Part shown: piece by piece, positions 32,282 through 40,672 of the stretch
Numbering within the stretch: position 1 is the first letter of the stretch
Layout of the letters: each line of letters begins with the position of its first letter
Source of the DNA: Mumia sp. Pv4-285
Lineage (GTDB): Bacteria > Actinomycetota > Actinomycetes > Propionibacteriales > Nocardioidaceae
Assembly: GCF_041320275.1 (NCBI RefSeq)
Contig: NZ_CP162023.1
Span: forward strand, 4,340,001-4,404,000
Direction: 5' to 3'
DNA: 64,000 nt
Notes under the pieces: generated by a model
Database searches by the model: none
Told to the model about the DNA's origin: nothing
The model's input: the letters and a program-made list of their open reading frames with translations, nothing else
Made by a program: the position numbers and the translations under genes

Positions 32282-33577
32282 GTGTCACACACACGCCGTT
32301 CGCGCTGGCTGGCCACCGCAGCAGCGCTCATCGCGATGTCGTCGCTCGCCGCCTGTGGCGGGGACGACTCCGGCAGCGACTCCGAAGAGGACGTCACGCT
32401 CCGCGTGAACCTCTTCGGCAAGTTCGGGTACACCGATCTGTACAAGCAGTTCGAGAAGGACCACCCGGGCGTCAAGATCGTCGAGACGGCCGAGGGCGAC
32501 CTCGGCAAGTACAACACCCAGCTGACGCAGCGCATCGCCGCCGGCTCGGGTGCCGGCGACGTCGTCGCGATCGAGGAGGGACAGGCGGTCAACTTCCTGG
32601 CGAGCGCAGACAAGTTCGTCAACCTCCAGGACCACGGCGCGAAGGACCTCGAGGACCAGTACCTCCCGTGGAAGTTCGCCGGCGCGACCACCGCCGACGG
32701 TGCGACCACCATCGGTCTCGGCACGGACGTGGGCGGCCTGGCGATGTGCTACCGCCGCGACCTGTTCGAGAAGGCCGGCCTCCCGACGGACCGCGAGGCC
32801 GTCGCGGCGCTGTGGCCGACGTGGGACGAGTTCATCGCCACCGGCGAGAAGTTCCAGGACGGGCTGAAGGGCAGTGACGCGAAGTTCATCGACAGCGCCA
32901 CGAACACCTACAACTCGATCCTCATGCAGTCGGCGGACCACACGTACTTCGACAAGGACGAGGAGCTCGTCATCGAGACGAACCCCGCGGTCAAGGCTGC
33001 GTGGGACAAGGCCCTCGAGATGGACGACAAGGGCATCTCGGCCGAGCTGAAGTCGTTCTCGCCCGAGTGGAACGCCGGCTTCAAGAACGGCGACTTCGCG
33101 ACCATCGCGTGCCCCGCCTGGATGACCGGGTACATCAAGGACCAGGCCGGCGAGGAGAACGCCGGCAAGTGGGACATCGCGACCATCCCGGGTGGTGGCG
33201 GCAACTGGGGCGGCTCGTGGCTCGCGGTTCCCGCGGACAGCGAGAACCAGGACCTCGCCATCGAGCTCGTCAAGTTCCTGAGCAACGCCGACGGCCAGCT
33301 CGCAGCGTTCAACGCGGTCGGCAACCTGCCGTCCAACCCGAACCTGTACGAGGATCCCGCGCTGCAGGAGGCCACCAACCCGTACTTCAGCGACGCGCCG
33401 GTCGGCCAGCTGTTCGTGGCCGGTGCCGCGAACCTCGAGCCGGTCTTCCTCGGGGCGAAGAACCAGCCCGTGCGTGACGCCGTCGAGAACGCGATGAGGT
33501 CGGTCGAGAACGGTCAGCGGAGCTCGGCGGACGCGTGGGACGTCGCCGTCGCCGACGCCCAGAAGGTCGCCGGCTGA
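32282..33577 (+). CDS. cebE: Cellobiose/cello-oligosaccharide ABC transporter substrate-binding lipoprotein
   Basis: A 431-residue family-1 extracellular sugar-binding protein. Signal peptide with lipobox SLAAC (about residues 19-23), acidic linker, then the bilobed domain (VTLRVNLFGKFGYTDLYKQFEKDHPG; PAWMTGYIKDQAGEENAGKWDIATIPGG). Two CebR boxes upstream and a downstream cebF-cebG-GH1-LacI order identify it as CebE. The GTG start has AAGGAG 11 bases upstream. In Streptomyces the ATPase MsiK is encoded elsewhere; likewise no ATPase gene is present here. Confidence 0.92.
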   Translation: MSHTRRSRWLATAAALIAMSSLAACGGDDSGSDSEEDVTLRVNLFGKFGYTDLYKQFEKDHPGVKIVETAEGDLGKYNTQLTQRIAAGSGAGDVVAIEEGQAVNFLASADKFVNLQDHGAKDLEDQYLPWKFAGATTADGATTIGLGTDVGGLAMCYRRDLFEKAGLPTDREAVAALWPTWDEFIATGEKFQDGLKGSDAKFIDSATNTYNSILMQSADHTYFDKDEELVIETNPAVKAAWDKALEMDDKGISAELKSFSPEWNAGFKNGDFATIACPAWMTGYIKDQAGEENAGKWDIATIPGGGGNWGGSWLAVPADSENQDLAIELVKFLSNADGQLAAFNAVGNLPSNPNLYEDPALQEATNPYFSDAPVGQLFVAGAANLEPVFLGAKNQPVRDAVENAMRSVENGQRSSADAWDVAVADAQKVAG

Positions 33578-33620
33578 CCCGGCGCCAGCAGCGCTCCCTC
33601 CTCCCGAGCGTTGCGTGACC

Positions 33621-33664
33621 CGTGGTGCCCGCGCCGCGACCCCTACCGCGGCGCGGGCACCACG
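33621..33664. terminator. 18-bp perfect stem-loop between cebE and cebF
   Basis: Arms 33621-33638 and 33647-33664 pair completely around an 8-base loop. No T-run follows. In sugar ABC operons such intercistronic hairpins usually stabilise the 3' end of the binding-protein mRNA and lower expression of the permeases, so partial termination or processing is more likely than full termination. Confidence 0.75.
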
Positions 33665-33703
33665 CACCATCCCACCGTCCAGACCTCGTCCCCAGGAGCC
33701 GGC

Positions 33704-34615
33704 ATGCACCTGCGTGACAGGCTCGCCCGGATCGACATCCACGGCGCGCCGTACCTTTTCATCGCCCCGTTCTTCCTGCTCTTCGGGATCTTCGGGCTCT
33801 TCCCCCTCGGTTACACGCTGTGGGTCTCCCTGCACGACTGGACCCTGCTCGGCGGCAACGAGGGCTGGGTCGGGTTCGGCAACTACACCGAGCTGTTCAA
33901 CGACGGCTACTTCTGGAACAGCCTGCTCAACACCTTCGCGATCTTCCTGATCGCGACCATCCCGCAGATGATCGCCGCTCTTGCGCTGGCGCAGGTGCTC
34001 AACGCCAGCCTGCGGGCGATCACCGTCTGGCGGGTCGGCGTCATCATCCCGACCGCCACGTCGGTCGCCGCGGTCGGGATCATCTTCACGATGGCGTTCT
34101 CCCGCGACTTCGGGATCGTCAACTGGATGATCGGCCTCGTCGGCATCGAACCGATCGCCTGGAACCAGGAGCGGCTGCCGTCCTGGATCGCGATCGCGAC
34201 GATGGTCGACTGGCGCTGGACCGGCTACAACGCGCTCATCCTGCTCGCCGCACTCCAGGCCGTCCCGAAGGACCTGTACGAGTCCGCGCGGCTCGACGGC
34301 GCCTCCGCCGCCCGGCAGTTCTGGTCGATCACCATCCCGATGCTCCGCCCGACGCTGATGTTCGTCGTCACCGTCTCCACGATCGGCGGGATCCAGCTCT
34401 TCACCGAGCCCTTGCTGTTCAACCCCGGCGCGAACGCGATCACCGGCGGCGACATCCGACAGTTCCAGACGAGCGCGATGTACGTCGTGGAGCAGGCCTT
34501 CACCGGCCAGCGCTTCGGCTACGCCGCCACCATCGCCTGGGTCCTGTTCGCCGTGATCGTCCTGGTCTCGCTGGTGAACTCCCTGCTCGTACGACGAATC
34601 CGCTCGGCGGACTGA
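33704..34615 (+). CDS. cebF: Cellobiose ABC transporter permease
   Basis: A 303-residue permease with six predicted helices, starting with a cytoplasmic leader then YLFIAPFFLLFGIFGLFPLGY. The EAA loop reads YESARLDGASAARQFWSITIPMLRPT, which contacts the ATPase. The gene starts after the intercistronic hairpin and has CCAGGAG before the ATG. It lies 10 bases upstream of cebG. Confidence 0.93.
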   Translation: MHLRDRLARIDIHGAPYLFIAPFFLLFGIFGLFPLGYTLWVSLHDWTLLGGNEGWVGFGNYTELFNDGYFWNSLLNTFAIFLIATIPQMIAALALAQVLNASLRAITVWRVGVIIPTATSVAAVGIIFTMAFSRDFGIVNWMIGLVGIEPIAWNQERLPSWIAIATMVDWRWTGYNALILLAALQAVPKDLYESARLDGASAARQFWSITIPMLRPTLMFVVTVSTIGGIQLFTEPLLFNPGANAITGGDIRQFQTSAMYVVEQAFTGQRFGYAATIAWVLFAVIVLVSLVNSLLVRRIRSAD

Positions 34616-34625
34616 GGAGCGCCCG

Positions 34626-35534
34626 ATGACCACACCGATGACCGCGACCCTGCCGACGCTGACGGCCACCGACGAGCCGGAGCCCCCGGGCCGCAAGCGG
34701 CGCCGCTCGCGCATCCACCGCGCGTCGCCGCTGACGTACCTCGTCATGACGTTCGTCGTGCTCGGCTCGATCGCCCCGCTCTACTACATGGTCGTGATGG
34801 CGTCGCGACCCAACAGCGACATCACGTCCAACCCGCCGCCGCTGACTCCGGGCAGCGAGCTGGGCAACAACGTCACGCGGGTGTTCGAGAACCCCGACGT
34901 CGTCTTCGCGCAGGCGCTGCTCAACTCGCTGATGGTGGCGACGGTCGCGACGATCAGCGTCGTCACGCTCTCCGCGCTGGCCGGGTTCGCGTTCGCCAAG
35001 CTGCGGTTCCGCGGCAAGAACATCCTCCTGCTGGGCGTCATCGGCACGATGATGGTGCCGGTCCAGCTCGGGCTCGTCCCGCTCTACATGCTGATGGGCT
35101 GGCTCGGTCTCGCCGGCAGCCTGTGGTCGGCGGTGCTGCCGTTCCTCGTCACCGGGTTCGGTGTGTTCTTCATGCGCCAGTACGTCATGCAGGCCATCCC
35201 CGACGAGCTGATCGAGGCGGCCCGGGTGGACGGCGCGTCGACGACCCGCATCTTCTTCCAGGTGATCTTCCCGGCGCTGCGGCCGGCCGTCGCCGTGCTC
35301 GGACTGCTCACGTTCATGGAGCGCTGGAACGACTTCATGTGGCCCTACCTCACGCTCGCCCCCGAGAACCCGACCGTCCAGGTGGCGCTGTCGCGGCTCT
35401 CCGGCGGCTACTACACCGACCAGGCCCTGGTGATGGCGGGCACGCTGCTCGCCACCGTGCCGCTGGTCCTCGTCTTCGTCCTGTTCGGCCGCCGCATCGT
35501 CGGCGGAATCATGGAAGGTGGAGTCAAGGGATGA
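34626..35534 (+). CDS. cebG: Cellobiose ABC transporter permease
   Basis: A 302-residue permease with an unusually long basic N-terminus (about 38 residues, RKRRRSRIHR) before TM1. The EAA loop is IEAARVDGASTTRIFFQVIFPALRP. The C-terminus GGIMEGGVKG is typical of CebG/MalG-type subunits. Its TGA overlaps the GH1 ATG (ATGA), coupling transport to hydrolysis. Confidence 0.93.
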   Translation: MTTPMTATLPTLTATDEPEPPGRKRRRSRIHRASPLTYLVMTFVVLGSIAPLYYMVVMASRPNSDITSNPPPLTPGSELGNNVTRVFENPDVVFAQALLNSLMVATVATISVVTLSALAGFAFAKLRFRGKNILLLGVIGTMMVPVQLGLVPLYMLMGWLGLAGSLWSAVLPFLVTGFGVFFMRQYVMQAIPDELIEAARVDGASTTRIFFQVIFPALRPAVAVLGLLTFMERWNDFMWPYLTLAPENPTVQVALSRLSGGYYTDQALVMAGTLLATVPLVLVFVLFGRRIVGGIMEGGVKG

Positions 35535-36955
35535 CGGACCTCGTCACCGATCCGCTCACCGCCCTCGCGACGGCGTTCCCCCGGGACTTCGCGTTCGGCG
35601 CTGCGACCGCGGCGTACCAGATCGAAGGAGCTGTCTCCACCGACGGCCGGACCCCGTCGATCTGGGACGTCTTCTCCGCCGAGCCCGGGCGCGTGCACGA
35701 CGGCGACACCGGCGAGGTCGCCTGCGACCACTACAACCGCGTGCCGTCGGACGTGTCGCTGATGCGCGACCTCGGGCTGAGCACGTACCGGTTCTCGGTC
35801 GCGTGGCCGCGGATCCAGCCGGGCGGGTCGGGTCCCGCCAACGCTGCCGGGCTCGCGTTCTACGACCGGCTCGTCGACACGCTGCTGGAGAACGGCATCG
35901 CCCCCTGGGCGACGCTCTACCACTGGGACCTGCCGATCGAGCTCGAGCACGCCGGCGGCTGGCCGGTCCGCGACACCGCGTACCGGTTCGCCGAGTACGC
36001 CGGCATCGTCGCCGAGGCGCTCGGCGACCGGCTCCACGGCCTCATCACGCTCAACGAGCCCTGGTGCTCGGCGTTCCTCGGCTACGGCAACGGCGTGCAC
36101 GCCCCCGGGCGCCGCGACGGCGCGGCTGCCCTCGCCGCGTCCCATCACCTGCTGCTCGGCCACGGGCTGGCGTCCGAGTCGGTCCGCGCCGCAGCACCGT
36201 CGGTGCCGTTCGGCATCACCGTCAACCTCTACCCGACCGCGCCGGCGGTCCCCCCGACGTACGACGGTCCGGACCGTCCGGCGTACGACGACGCCGTCCG
36301 CCGCATCGAGGGTCTGTCCAACCGCTGGTTCCTGGACCCCCTGTTCGGGCGCGGCTACCCGGCCGACGTCGTCGAGGACGTCCGGGCCACGAGCGCGCTG
36401 GAGTTCGTCCGCGACGGCGACACCGACATCATCGCCGCACCGCTCGACTTCCTCGGCGTCAACTACTACACGCGGCACGTCGTCGCGCCGTCGGCGTACC
36501 CGGGCTCGTCCGGCGTCGAGTTCCTGTCGCGAGGGCTCCCGGTGACGGCCATGGGCTGGGAGGTCGACCCGGACGGGCTGTACGACATCGTGCGCTGGGT
36601 CCACGAGACCTACCCGGCCGTCCCGATCTACCTGACCGAGAACGGCTCCGCGTACGACGACGTGGTCGACGTCGACGGACGGGTGCACGACCCCGAGCGG
36701 CTCGCCTACCTGCGCGACCACCTCGCCGCGACGTCTCGGCTGATCTCCGACGGCGTCGATGTCCGCGGCTACTTCGCGTGGTCGCTGATGGACAACTTCG
36801 AGTGGGCGTACGGCTACGAGAAGCGGTTCGGGCTCGTGCACGTCGACTACGAGACGCAGCGTCGCACCCCGAAGGACAGTGCCGTCTGGTACGCCGCGCT
36901 CCTCGAGGCCCACAGGAGCGGGGCGGGCCCTCGAAGCGGGATACTGGACGGATGA
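35531..36955 (+). CDS. bglC: Glycoside hydrolase family 1 beta-glucosidase
   Basis: A 474-residue cytoplasmic GH1 enzyme. N-terminal signature FAFGAATAAYQIEGA, acid/base Glu in TLNEPWCSAF, nucleophile Glu in YLTENGSAYDD, and aglycone-site SLMDNFEWAYGYEKRFGLVHVDYETQRRTPKDSA. It would split imported cellobiose or cello-oligosaccharides to glucose. The gene is coupled upstream to cebG and downstream to the LacI gene (both ATGA). Confidence 0.94.
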   Translation: MTDLVTDPLTALATAFPRDFAFGAATAAYQIEGAVSTDGRTPSIWDVFSAEPGRVHDGDTGEVACDHYNRVPSDVSLMRDLGLSTYRFSVAWPRIQPGGSGPANAAGLAFYDRLVDTLLENGIAPWATLYHWDLPIELEHAGGWPVRDTAYRFAEYAGIVAEALGDRLHGLITLNEPWCSAFLGYGNGVHAPGRRDGAAALAASHHLLLGHGLASESVRAAAPSVPFGITVNLYPTAPAVPPTYDGPDRPAYDDAVRRIEGLSNRWFLDPLFGRGYPADVVEDVRATSALEFVRDGDTDIIAAPLDFLGVNYYTRHVVAPSAYPGSSGVEFLSRGLPVTAMGWEVDPDGLYDIVRWVHETYPAVPIYLTENGSAYDDVVDVDGRVHDPERLAYLRDHLAATSRLISDGVDVRGYFAWSLMDNFEWAYGYEKRFGLVHVDYETQRRTPKDSAVWYAALLEAHRSGAGPRSGILDG

Positions 36956-37992
36956 CGGGTAGTCGGGCGGACGGTACGCCACAACGCCCGACGCTCGAGC
37001 AGGTCGCGGCGCTCGCGGGCGTCGGACGCGGCACGGCGTCGCGGGTCATCAACGGTTCACCCGCGGTCGCCCCGCAGACGCGCGACGCCGTGATGAAGGC
37101 GGTCGCCGAGCTGGGGTACGTCCCCAACCAGGCCGCACGCTCCCTGGTCACGCGGCGTACGGGCGCGATCGCGCTCGTGATCTCCGAGCCGGAGGAGCGG
37201 CTGTTCAGCGAGCCGTTCTTCGCGGGCGTCGTACGCGGCATCTCGCGCGTGATGGACGAGCACGGCCGGCAGCTGGTGCTGGTGCTGGTGCACGGTGCGG
37301 CCGAACGCACGGACGAGCCCGCCGCGTACCTCAGCCCGCAGCACGTCGACGGCGCCCTCCTGCTCTCGCAGCACGAGGGCGACGACCTCCCGCAGCGGCT
37401 CCGCGACCGGGGTCTGACTCTCGTCCACGGCGGCCGTCCGCCCGGTGACGAGCAGGCGAGCTGGGTCGACGTGGACAACGTCGGCGGAGCCCGCGGCGCC
37501 GCGGCGCACCTGCTCGCGCGTGGCCGTACGACCGTGGCGACGATCGCGGGCCCGCCCGACATGCAGGCCGGCCGCGACCGGCTCCAGGGCTACCGCGAGG
37601 CGCTCGCCGCAGCCGGGATCCCCGACTCCCCCGACCTGGTCTCCGTCGGTGACTTCACTGAGCTCGGCGGCTGGCGGGCGATGCGTCGGCTGCTCGAGCA
37701 GCGCTCGGACCTGGACGCCGTCTTCGTCGCGTCGGACCCGATGGCGCTCGGGGCGCTGCGGGCGCTGCGCGAGGCCGGTCGTACGGTCCCGGGCGACGTG
37801 GCCGTCGTCGGGTTCGACGACTCGCCGATGGCCGCGGTGAGCGACCCTCCGCTGACGACGGTCAACCAGCCGGTGGAGCGCCTCGGACGCGAGATGGCCG
37901 AGATGCTGCTGGCGTCGCTCACGGAGTCCGAGGCGGCCGAGTCACGCAGCGTGGTCCTCCCGACGAGCCTCGTGCAGCGCGGCTCCTCCTAG
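36952..37992 (+). CDS. cebR: LacI-family repressor of the cellobiose operon
   Basis: A 346-residue LacI regulator. The helix-turn-helix and hinge are TLEQVAALAGVGRGTASRVINGSPAVAP (about residues 14-41) and YVPNQAARSLVTRRTGAIAL; the sugar-binding core ends in VVGFDDSPMAAVSDPPLTTVNQP. The CebR-box pair at the operon promoter is the natural target and cellobiose the likely inducer. In Streptomyces cebR stands upstream of cebE; here it is the last gene of the operon and is ATGA-coupled to bglC, so it is autoregulated through the same promoter. Confidence 0.92.
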   Translation: MTGSRADGTPQRPTLEQVAALAGVGRGTASRVINGSPAVAPQTRDAVMKAVAELGYVPNQAARSLVTRRTGAIALVISEPEERLFSEPFFAGVVRGISRVMDEHGRQLVLVLVHGAAERTDEPAAYLSPQHVDGALLLSQHEGDDLPQRLRDRGLTLVHGGRPPGDEQASWVDVDNVGGARGAAAHLLARGRTTVATIAGPPDMQAGRDRLQGYREALAAAGIPDSPDLVSVGDFTELGGWRAMRRLLEQRSDLDAVFVASDPMALGALRALREAGRTVPGDVAVVGFDDSPMAAVSDPPLTTVNQPVERLGREMAEMLLASLTESEAAESRSVVLPTSLVQRGSS

Positions 37993-38018
37993 TGTGCGCC
38001 GGCTCGCCGGTGTCCGGG

Positions 38019-38654
38019 TCAGGCGTCGACGTCCTCATAGGTGTTGTCGCCGCTGACGCGACGCACGGATCCCCAGCCCCACACCGCCCAGGCGACGAGG
38101 AGGACGGCACCGACGAGGGAGCCGACGGCGTCGGCGACGAGGTCGCCGACCGTGTCGGCGTTGCCCTCCGACAGCGCCGTATCGAGAACCCCGTCGGAGG
38201 AGAACTCGACGATCTCCCACAGCCCGCCGACCGCCATGCCCAAGCAGAAGGCGACGACCGCGATGCCGACGTAGTGGCGCGGGTGCGTGTCGTCGCGCGG
38301 ATCGGGCAGGACCTCGAGCCTCGCCAGCCCGATGTAGAGCACCGGCGCGACCAGGCACGGCAGCACCACATGGACGACGCGGTCGAACCACTCCAGCGAG
38401 TCGTACCAGCCGAGGGACTCACCCGTCGCGTGCAGCGTCAGCACCAGGACGAAGCCTAGGTCGTACATGCGCGGCAGGTTGACCACCCTGGCCAGCAGGG
38501 CGAGCGCGGCGGCGAACCCGAGAGCCAGCGCGGCGCCGGAGTCCCCGAGGACGAGTGCGGCTCCGGTGGCGAGCACCAGGCCGAGGCGCAGGACGTCGAT
38601 CCCGTCGCGAACGAGCGGCGTCCAGTCGCCGAGCAGGAGCGTTCGCCCATCCAC
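38019..38654 (-). CDS. Small multi-pass membrane protein (DUF2238/YjdF-like)
   Basis: About 211 residues with five to six hydrophobic helices. WYDSLEWFDRVVHVVLPCLVAPVLYIGL, FCLGMAVGGLWEIVEFSSDGVL and NADTVGDLVADAVGSLVGAVLLV resemble the DUF2238 (E. coli YjdF) pattern, in which a W-E motif is followed by a D-T-x-x-D segment. Function is unknown. The start is set at the GTG 38654 because a GGAGG-like sequence precedes it; longer starts would run into the repeat element. It is convergent with cebR (26-base gap). Confidence 0.72.
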   Translation of the reverse strand: MDGRTLLLGDWTPLVRDGIDVLRLGLVLATGAALVLGDSGAALALGFAAALALLARVVNLPRMYDLGFVLVLTLHATGESLGWYDSLEWFDRVVHVVLPCLVAPVLYIGLARLEVLPDPRDDTHPRHYVGIAVVAFCLGMAVGGLWEIVEFSSDGVLDTALSEGNADTVGDLVADAVGSLVGAVLLVAWAVWGWGSVRRVSGDNTYEDVDA

Positions 38655-38667
38655 GGCCTCCAGGCTA

Positions 38668-38750
38668 GTCCGCGAGCCACTTTCTGCAGGTCCGCGAGCC
38701 ACCGCCGTACGACAGTGGCTCGCGAACGCACGCAGAGTGTCTCGCTCGCG
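38668..38750. repeat. Dispersed repeat (copy 2), intergenic
   Basis: GTCCGCGAGCCAC occurs twice in direct orientation (38668-38680, 38690-38702) and is inverted as GTGGCTCGCGAAC (38715-38727). Blocks 38677-38686 and 38717-38739 match the repeat at 18275-18370 inside the AtuA-like gene. This copy fills the gap between two genes of the minus strand and may fold as a large hairpin. Confidence 0.88.
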
Positions 38751-38753
38751 AAC

Positions 38754-39752
38754 TCAGGAACCGATGTTCGGGTCGGCCTTCTCGATGGCGGCGGTGAGCT
38801 CCTCGAGCTGGGCGGCGTAGTCGGTGTAGGTGTGCAGCCAGTACGCCGGCCACTCCGTGTACTGCTCAGCCGCGAACGCCTTGATGTGCGACGCGGTCGG
38901 CTGTGCCTCGAGCGTCTCGAAGTTGCCCGGGTAGTTGCGGTCGTCGAACAGCAGCAGGTCGGGCTGGTAGGTGTCGGCGTTCTCGAAGCTCAGCGACTGC
39001 CAGTAGGGGAAGTCCGCGTCGGGCTTCTCCGGCACGATCACGTCGAGGCCCCACTCCTGGAAGTCCAGCAGCTCCGGCGCGTACTTCGGCACCGCCACGG
39101 CGTACGTGTCGTCGTAGGGGCCGACCGCCAGCGCGGTGAGACCGGGCTTGGCGGCCGCAGCCTCCGAGAACGCCTCGCGCGCCGACTCGAAGGCCGCCTT
39201 GGCGTCGGCACCGCTGCCGCCGTCGACGTCCGCGCCGAGCGACTCCGCGAGATCGGCGTACCCCTCGATGAGGTCGACGATCGAGTCGCCCTGCGCCGGG
39301 CCGACGATCGGGGCGAGCTCGGCGATGCGCTTGCTGGCCTCCTCGACGCCGTCCTCGACACCGCTGTACGCCTTCTCGACCGGCCAGTAGTCGCCGACGA
39401 TCAGGTCAGGCTTGAGCTCGGCGGCCTTCTCGACGTCGATCTTGCCCCAGGTCTCGCCGATGACCTCGATGCCGTCGAAGTCGACGCCCTGGAGGCCCAC
39501 GTCGTCCTTGATCGGTCCGTCGGCATAGACGGCGATCGGCTTGATGCCGTGCTCCATGAGCGCGGCGGCGGCGTAGGCGTGGGCGATGATCCGCTCCGGC
39601 ACCTCGTCGGCCTCGTAGGTCTTGCCGTCGCCCGAGACGTACGACCAGGCGCCGGTGTCGGCGTTGGCGTCGTCGGAGTCGGAGGAGCCGCACGCGGTGG
39701 CGGCGAAGGCCAGCGCGAGGCCGGCGGCGAGGACGCTGACGCGTCGGTTCAT
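38754..39752 (-). CDS. Iron-siderophore-type ABC transporter substrate-binding lipoprotein
   Basis: A 332-residue periplasmic-binding-protein (PF01497-like) lipoprotein. Lipobox AATAC near residues 17-21, then an acidic linker, and a mature domain with VPERIIAHAYAAAALMEHGIKPIAVY and ELKPDLIVGDYW, the long-helix FecB/FhuD-like fold. No permease or ATPase gene is adjacent, so it either works with a transporter elsewhere or scavenges xenosiderophores. A DtxR/IdeR-type iron box lies 67 bases upstream, supporting iron-dependent repression. Confidence 0.88.
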   Translation of the reverse strand: MNRRVSVLAAGLALAFAATACGSSDSDDANADTGAWSYVSGDGKTYEADEVPERIIAHAYAAAALMEHGIKPIAVYADGPIKDDVGLQGVDFDGIEVIGETWGKIDVEKAAELKPDLIVGDYWPVEKAYSGVEDGVEEASKRIAELAPIVGPAQGDSIVDLIEGYADLAESLGADVDGGSGADAKAAFESAREAFSEAAAAKPGLTALAVGPYDDTYAVAVPKYAPELLDFQEWGLDVIVPEKPDADFPYWQSLSFENADTYQPDLLLFDDRNYPGNFETLEAQPTASHIKAFAAEQYTEWPAYWLHTYTDYAAQLEELTAAIEKADPNIGS

Positions 39753-39818
39753 CGGTGTCTCCGTGGTGAAGATGGGGGAAGCTGCGGCGTGCAGCAGGGC
39801 CTCACCTTAGCGGACTGA

Positions 39819-39837
39819 TTAGGCGAGGCTAACCTCA
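39819..39837 (-). promoter_or_regulatory. DtxR/IdeR iron box upstream of the siderophore-binding lipoprotein
   Basis: TTAGGCGAGGCTAACCTCA matches the 19-bp consensus TTAGGTTAGSCTAACCTAA at 16 positions. It lies in the 113-base gap between the GntR stop and the lipoprotein start. Confidence 0.8.
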
Positions 39838-39865
39838 AGCCAAGATCCGAGACACCCCCGCGACC

Positions 39866-40525
39866 TCACTCGACGGGCAGCGCGACGTCGTCGTCGCGCG
39901 TGGCGGCAGGCACCACGAGGAGCCCGACGCACGCTCGGGCCGCCGCCTCGCCGTCGCCGCGGACGACCGCCGTGGCGAGCTCGTCGAGACGCGCTCGGAC
40001 CTCCGGCGTCTCGGTGGGGTCCGGGCACTGGGCCGCGAGGACGTCCTCGAGCTCCCCGAGGAGGCTGGTGCCCGCGAGCCGCCGGACGCAGCGCCACACC
40101 TCGTCGAACGGCGGGACCGTGCCGTCGGCACCGAGCATGGCGATCCGCATCGCCTTCTGCGGGTGGGCGGCAGCGGCTCGCGCGACGCCTGCCATCACGG
40201 CCTCCCGGGCCAGCGCCACCTCGGTCCTCGGATGGGCGGCGATCCGGCCGGACAGGTCCTGCTCCGCGACCGGCGCCTGGCGCACAAGAGCACCCACCCC
40301 GTGGCGGACCTCGACCCGTCCTTGGATCTCGAGCGCAGCCAGCGCCTGGGCCAGGGTGGCCCGGCTGACCCCGAGGTCGCGGGCCAGCTGACGCTCCGGT
40401 GGGAGACGGTCCCCGGCGACCAGGCCCTGGGCCTCGATGAAGTCCGAGATGTGCTGGGCGAGGTGCTCGTACAGCCGCGGACGCGGGACGGGACCGGGCC
40501 CGCGCTGACCGTCCGTCCTGCTCAT
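39866..40525 (-). CDS. GntR-family transcriptional regulator
   Basis: A 219-residue regulator. Winged HTH at about 15-85 (YEHLAQHISDFIEAQGLVAGDRLPPERQLARDLGVSRATLAQALAALEIQG), followed by an all-alpha effector domain resembling FCD but weakly conserved. It diverges from the MatC-CoA-transferase operon with a 147-base gap that contains TGGTC/GACCA dyads, so it is the likely regulator of that operon (MatR-like role, inferred). The ATG at 40525 is chosen over an upstream extension because the HTH begins shortly after it. Confidence 0.88.
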   Translation of the reverse strand: MSRTDGQRGPGPVPRPRLYEHLAQHISDFIEAQGLVAGDRLPPERQLARDLGVSRATLAQALAALEIQGRVEVRHGVGALVRQAPVAEQDLSGRIAAHPRTEVALAREAVMAGVARAAAAHPQKAMRIAMLGADGTVPPFDEVWRCVRRLAGTSLLGELEDVLAAQCPDPTETPEVRARLDELATAVVRGDGEAAARACVGLLVVPAATRDDDVALPVE

Positions 40526-40553
40526 AAGCACCGCCTCATGGACCAGAGCGTAC

Positions 40554-40610
40554 TTGACATTTGGGCCACTGGACCAGAGGCTAGGCCACTGAACCTGTGG
40601 TCTGGACCAC
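40554..40610 (+). promoter_or_regulatory. MatC-operon promoter and GntR-type operators
   Basis: TTGACA (40554-40559) is a good -35; the -10 is unclear. GTGGTC-TG-GACCAC (40597-40610) is a perfect 6-bp-arm dyad of the T-G-G-T-C...G-A-C-C-A kind used by GntR/FadR proteins. Two further GGACCAGAG copies (40540-40548, 40571-40579) and two GCCACTG copies 20 bases apart lie between. Confidence 0.6.
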
Positions 40611-40672
40611 ACTGACCTGTCTCACGCTGAACCGTCTCGCTGAACTGTCTCAAAAACACAGGAGGGGACTCC

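Noticed and set aside
40597-40610. GTGGTCTGGACCAC read as a CRP site
   Set aside because: It differs from TGTGA-N6-TCACA at the diagnostic fifth base on both sides; the divergent GntR makes a GntR operator more likely.
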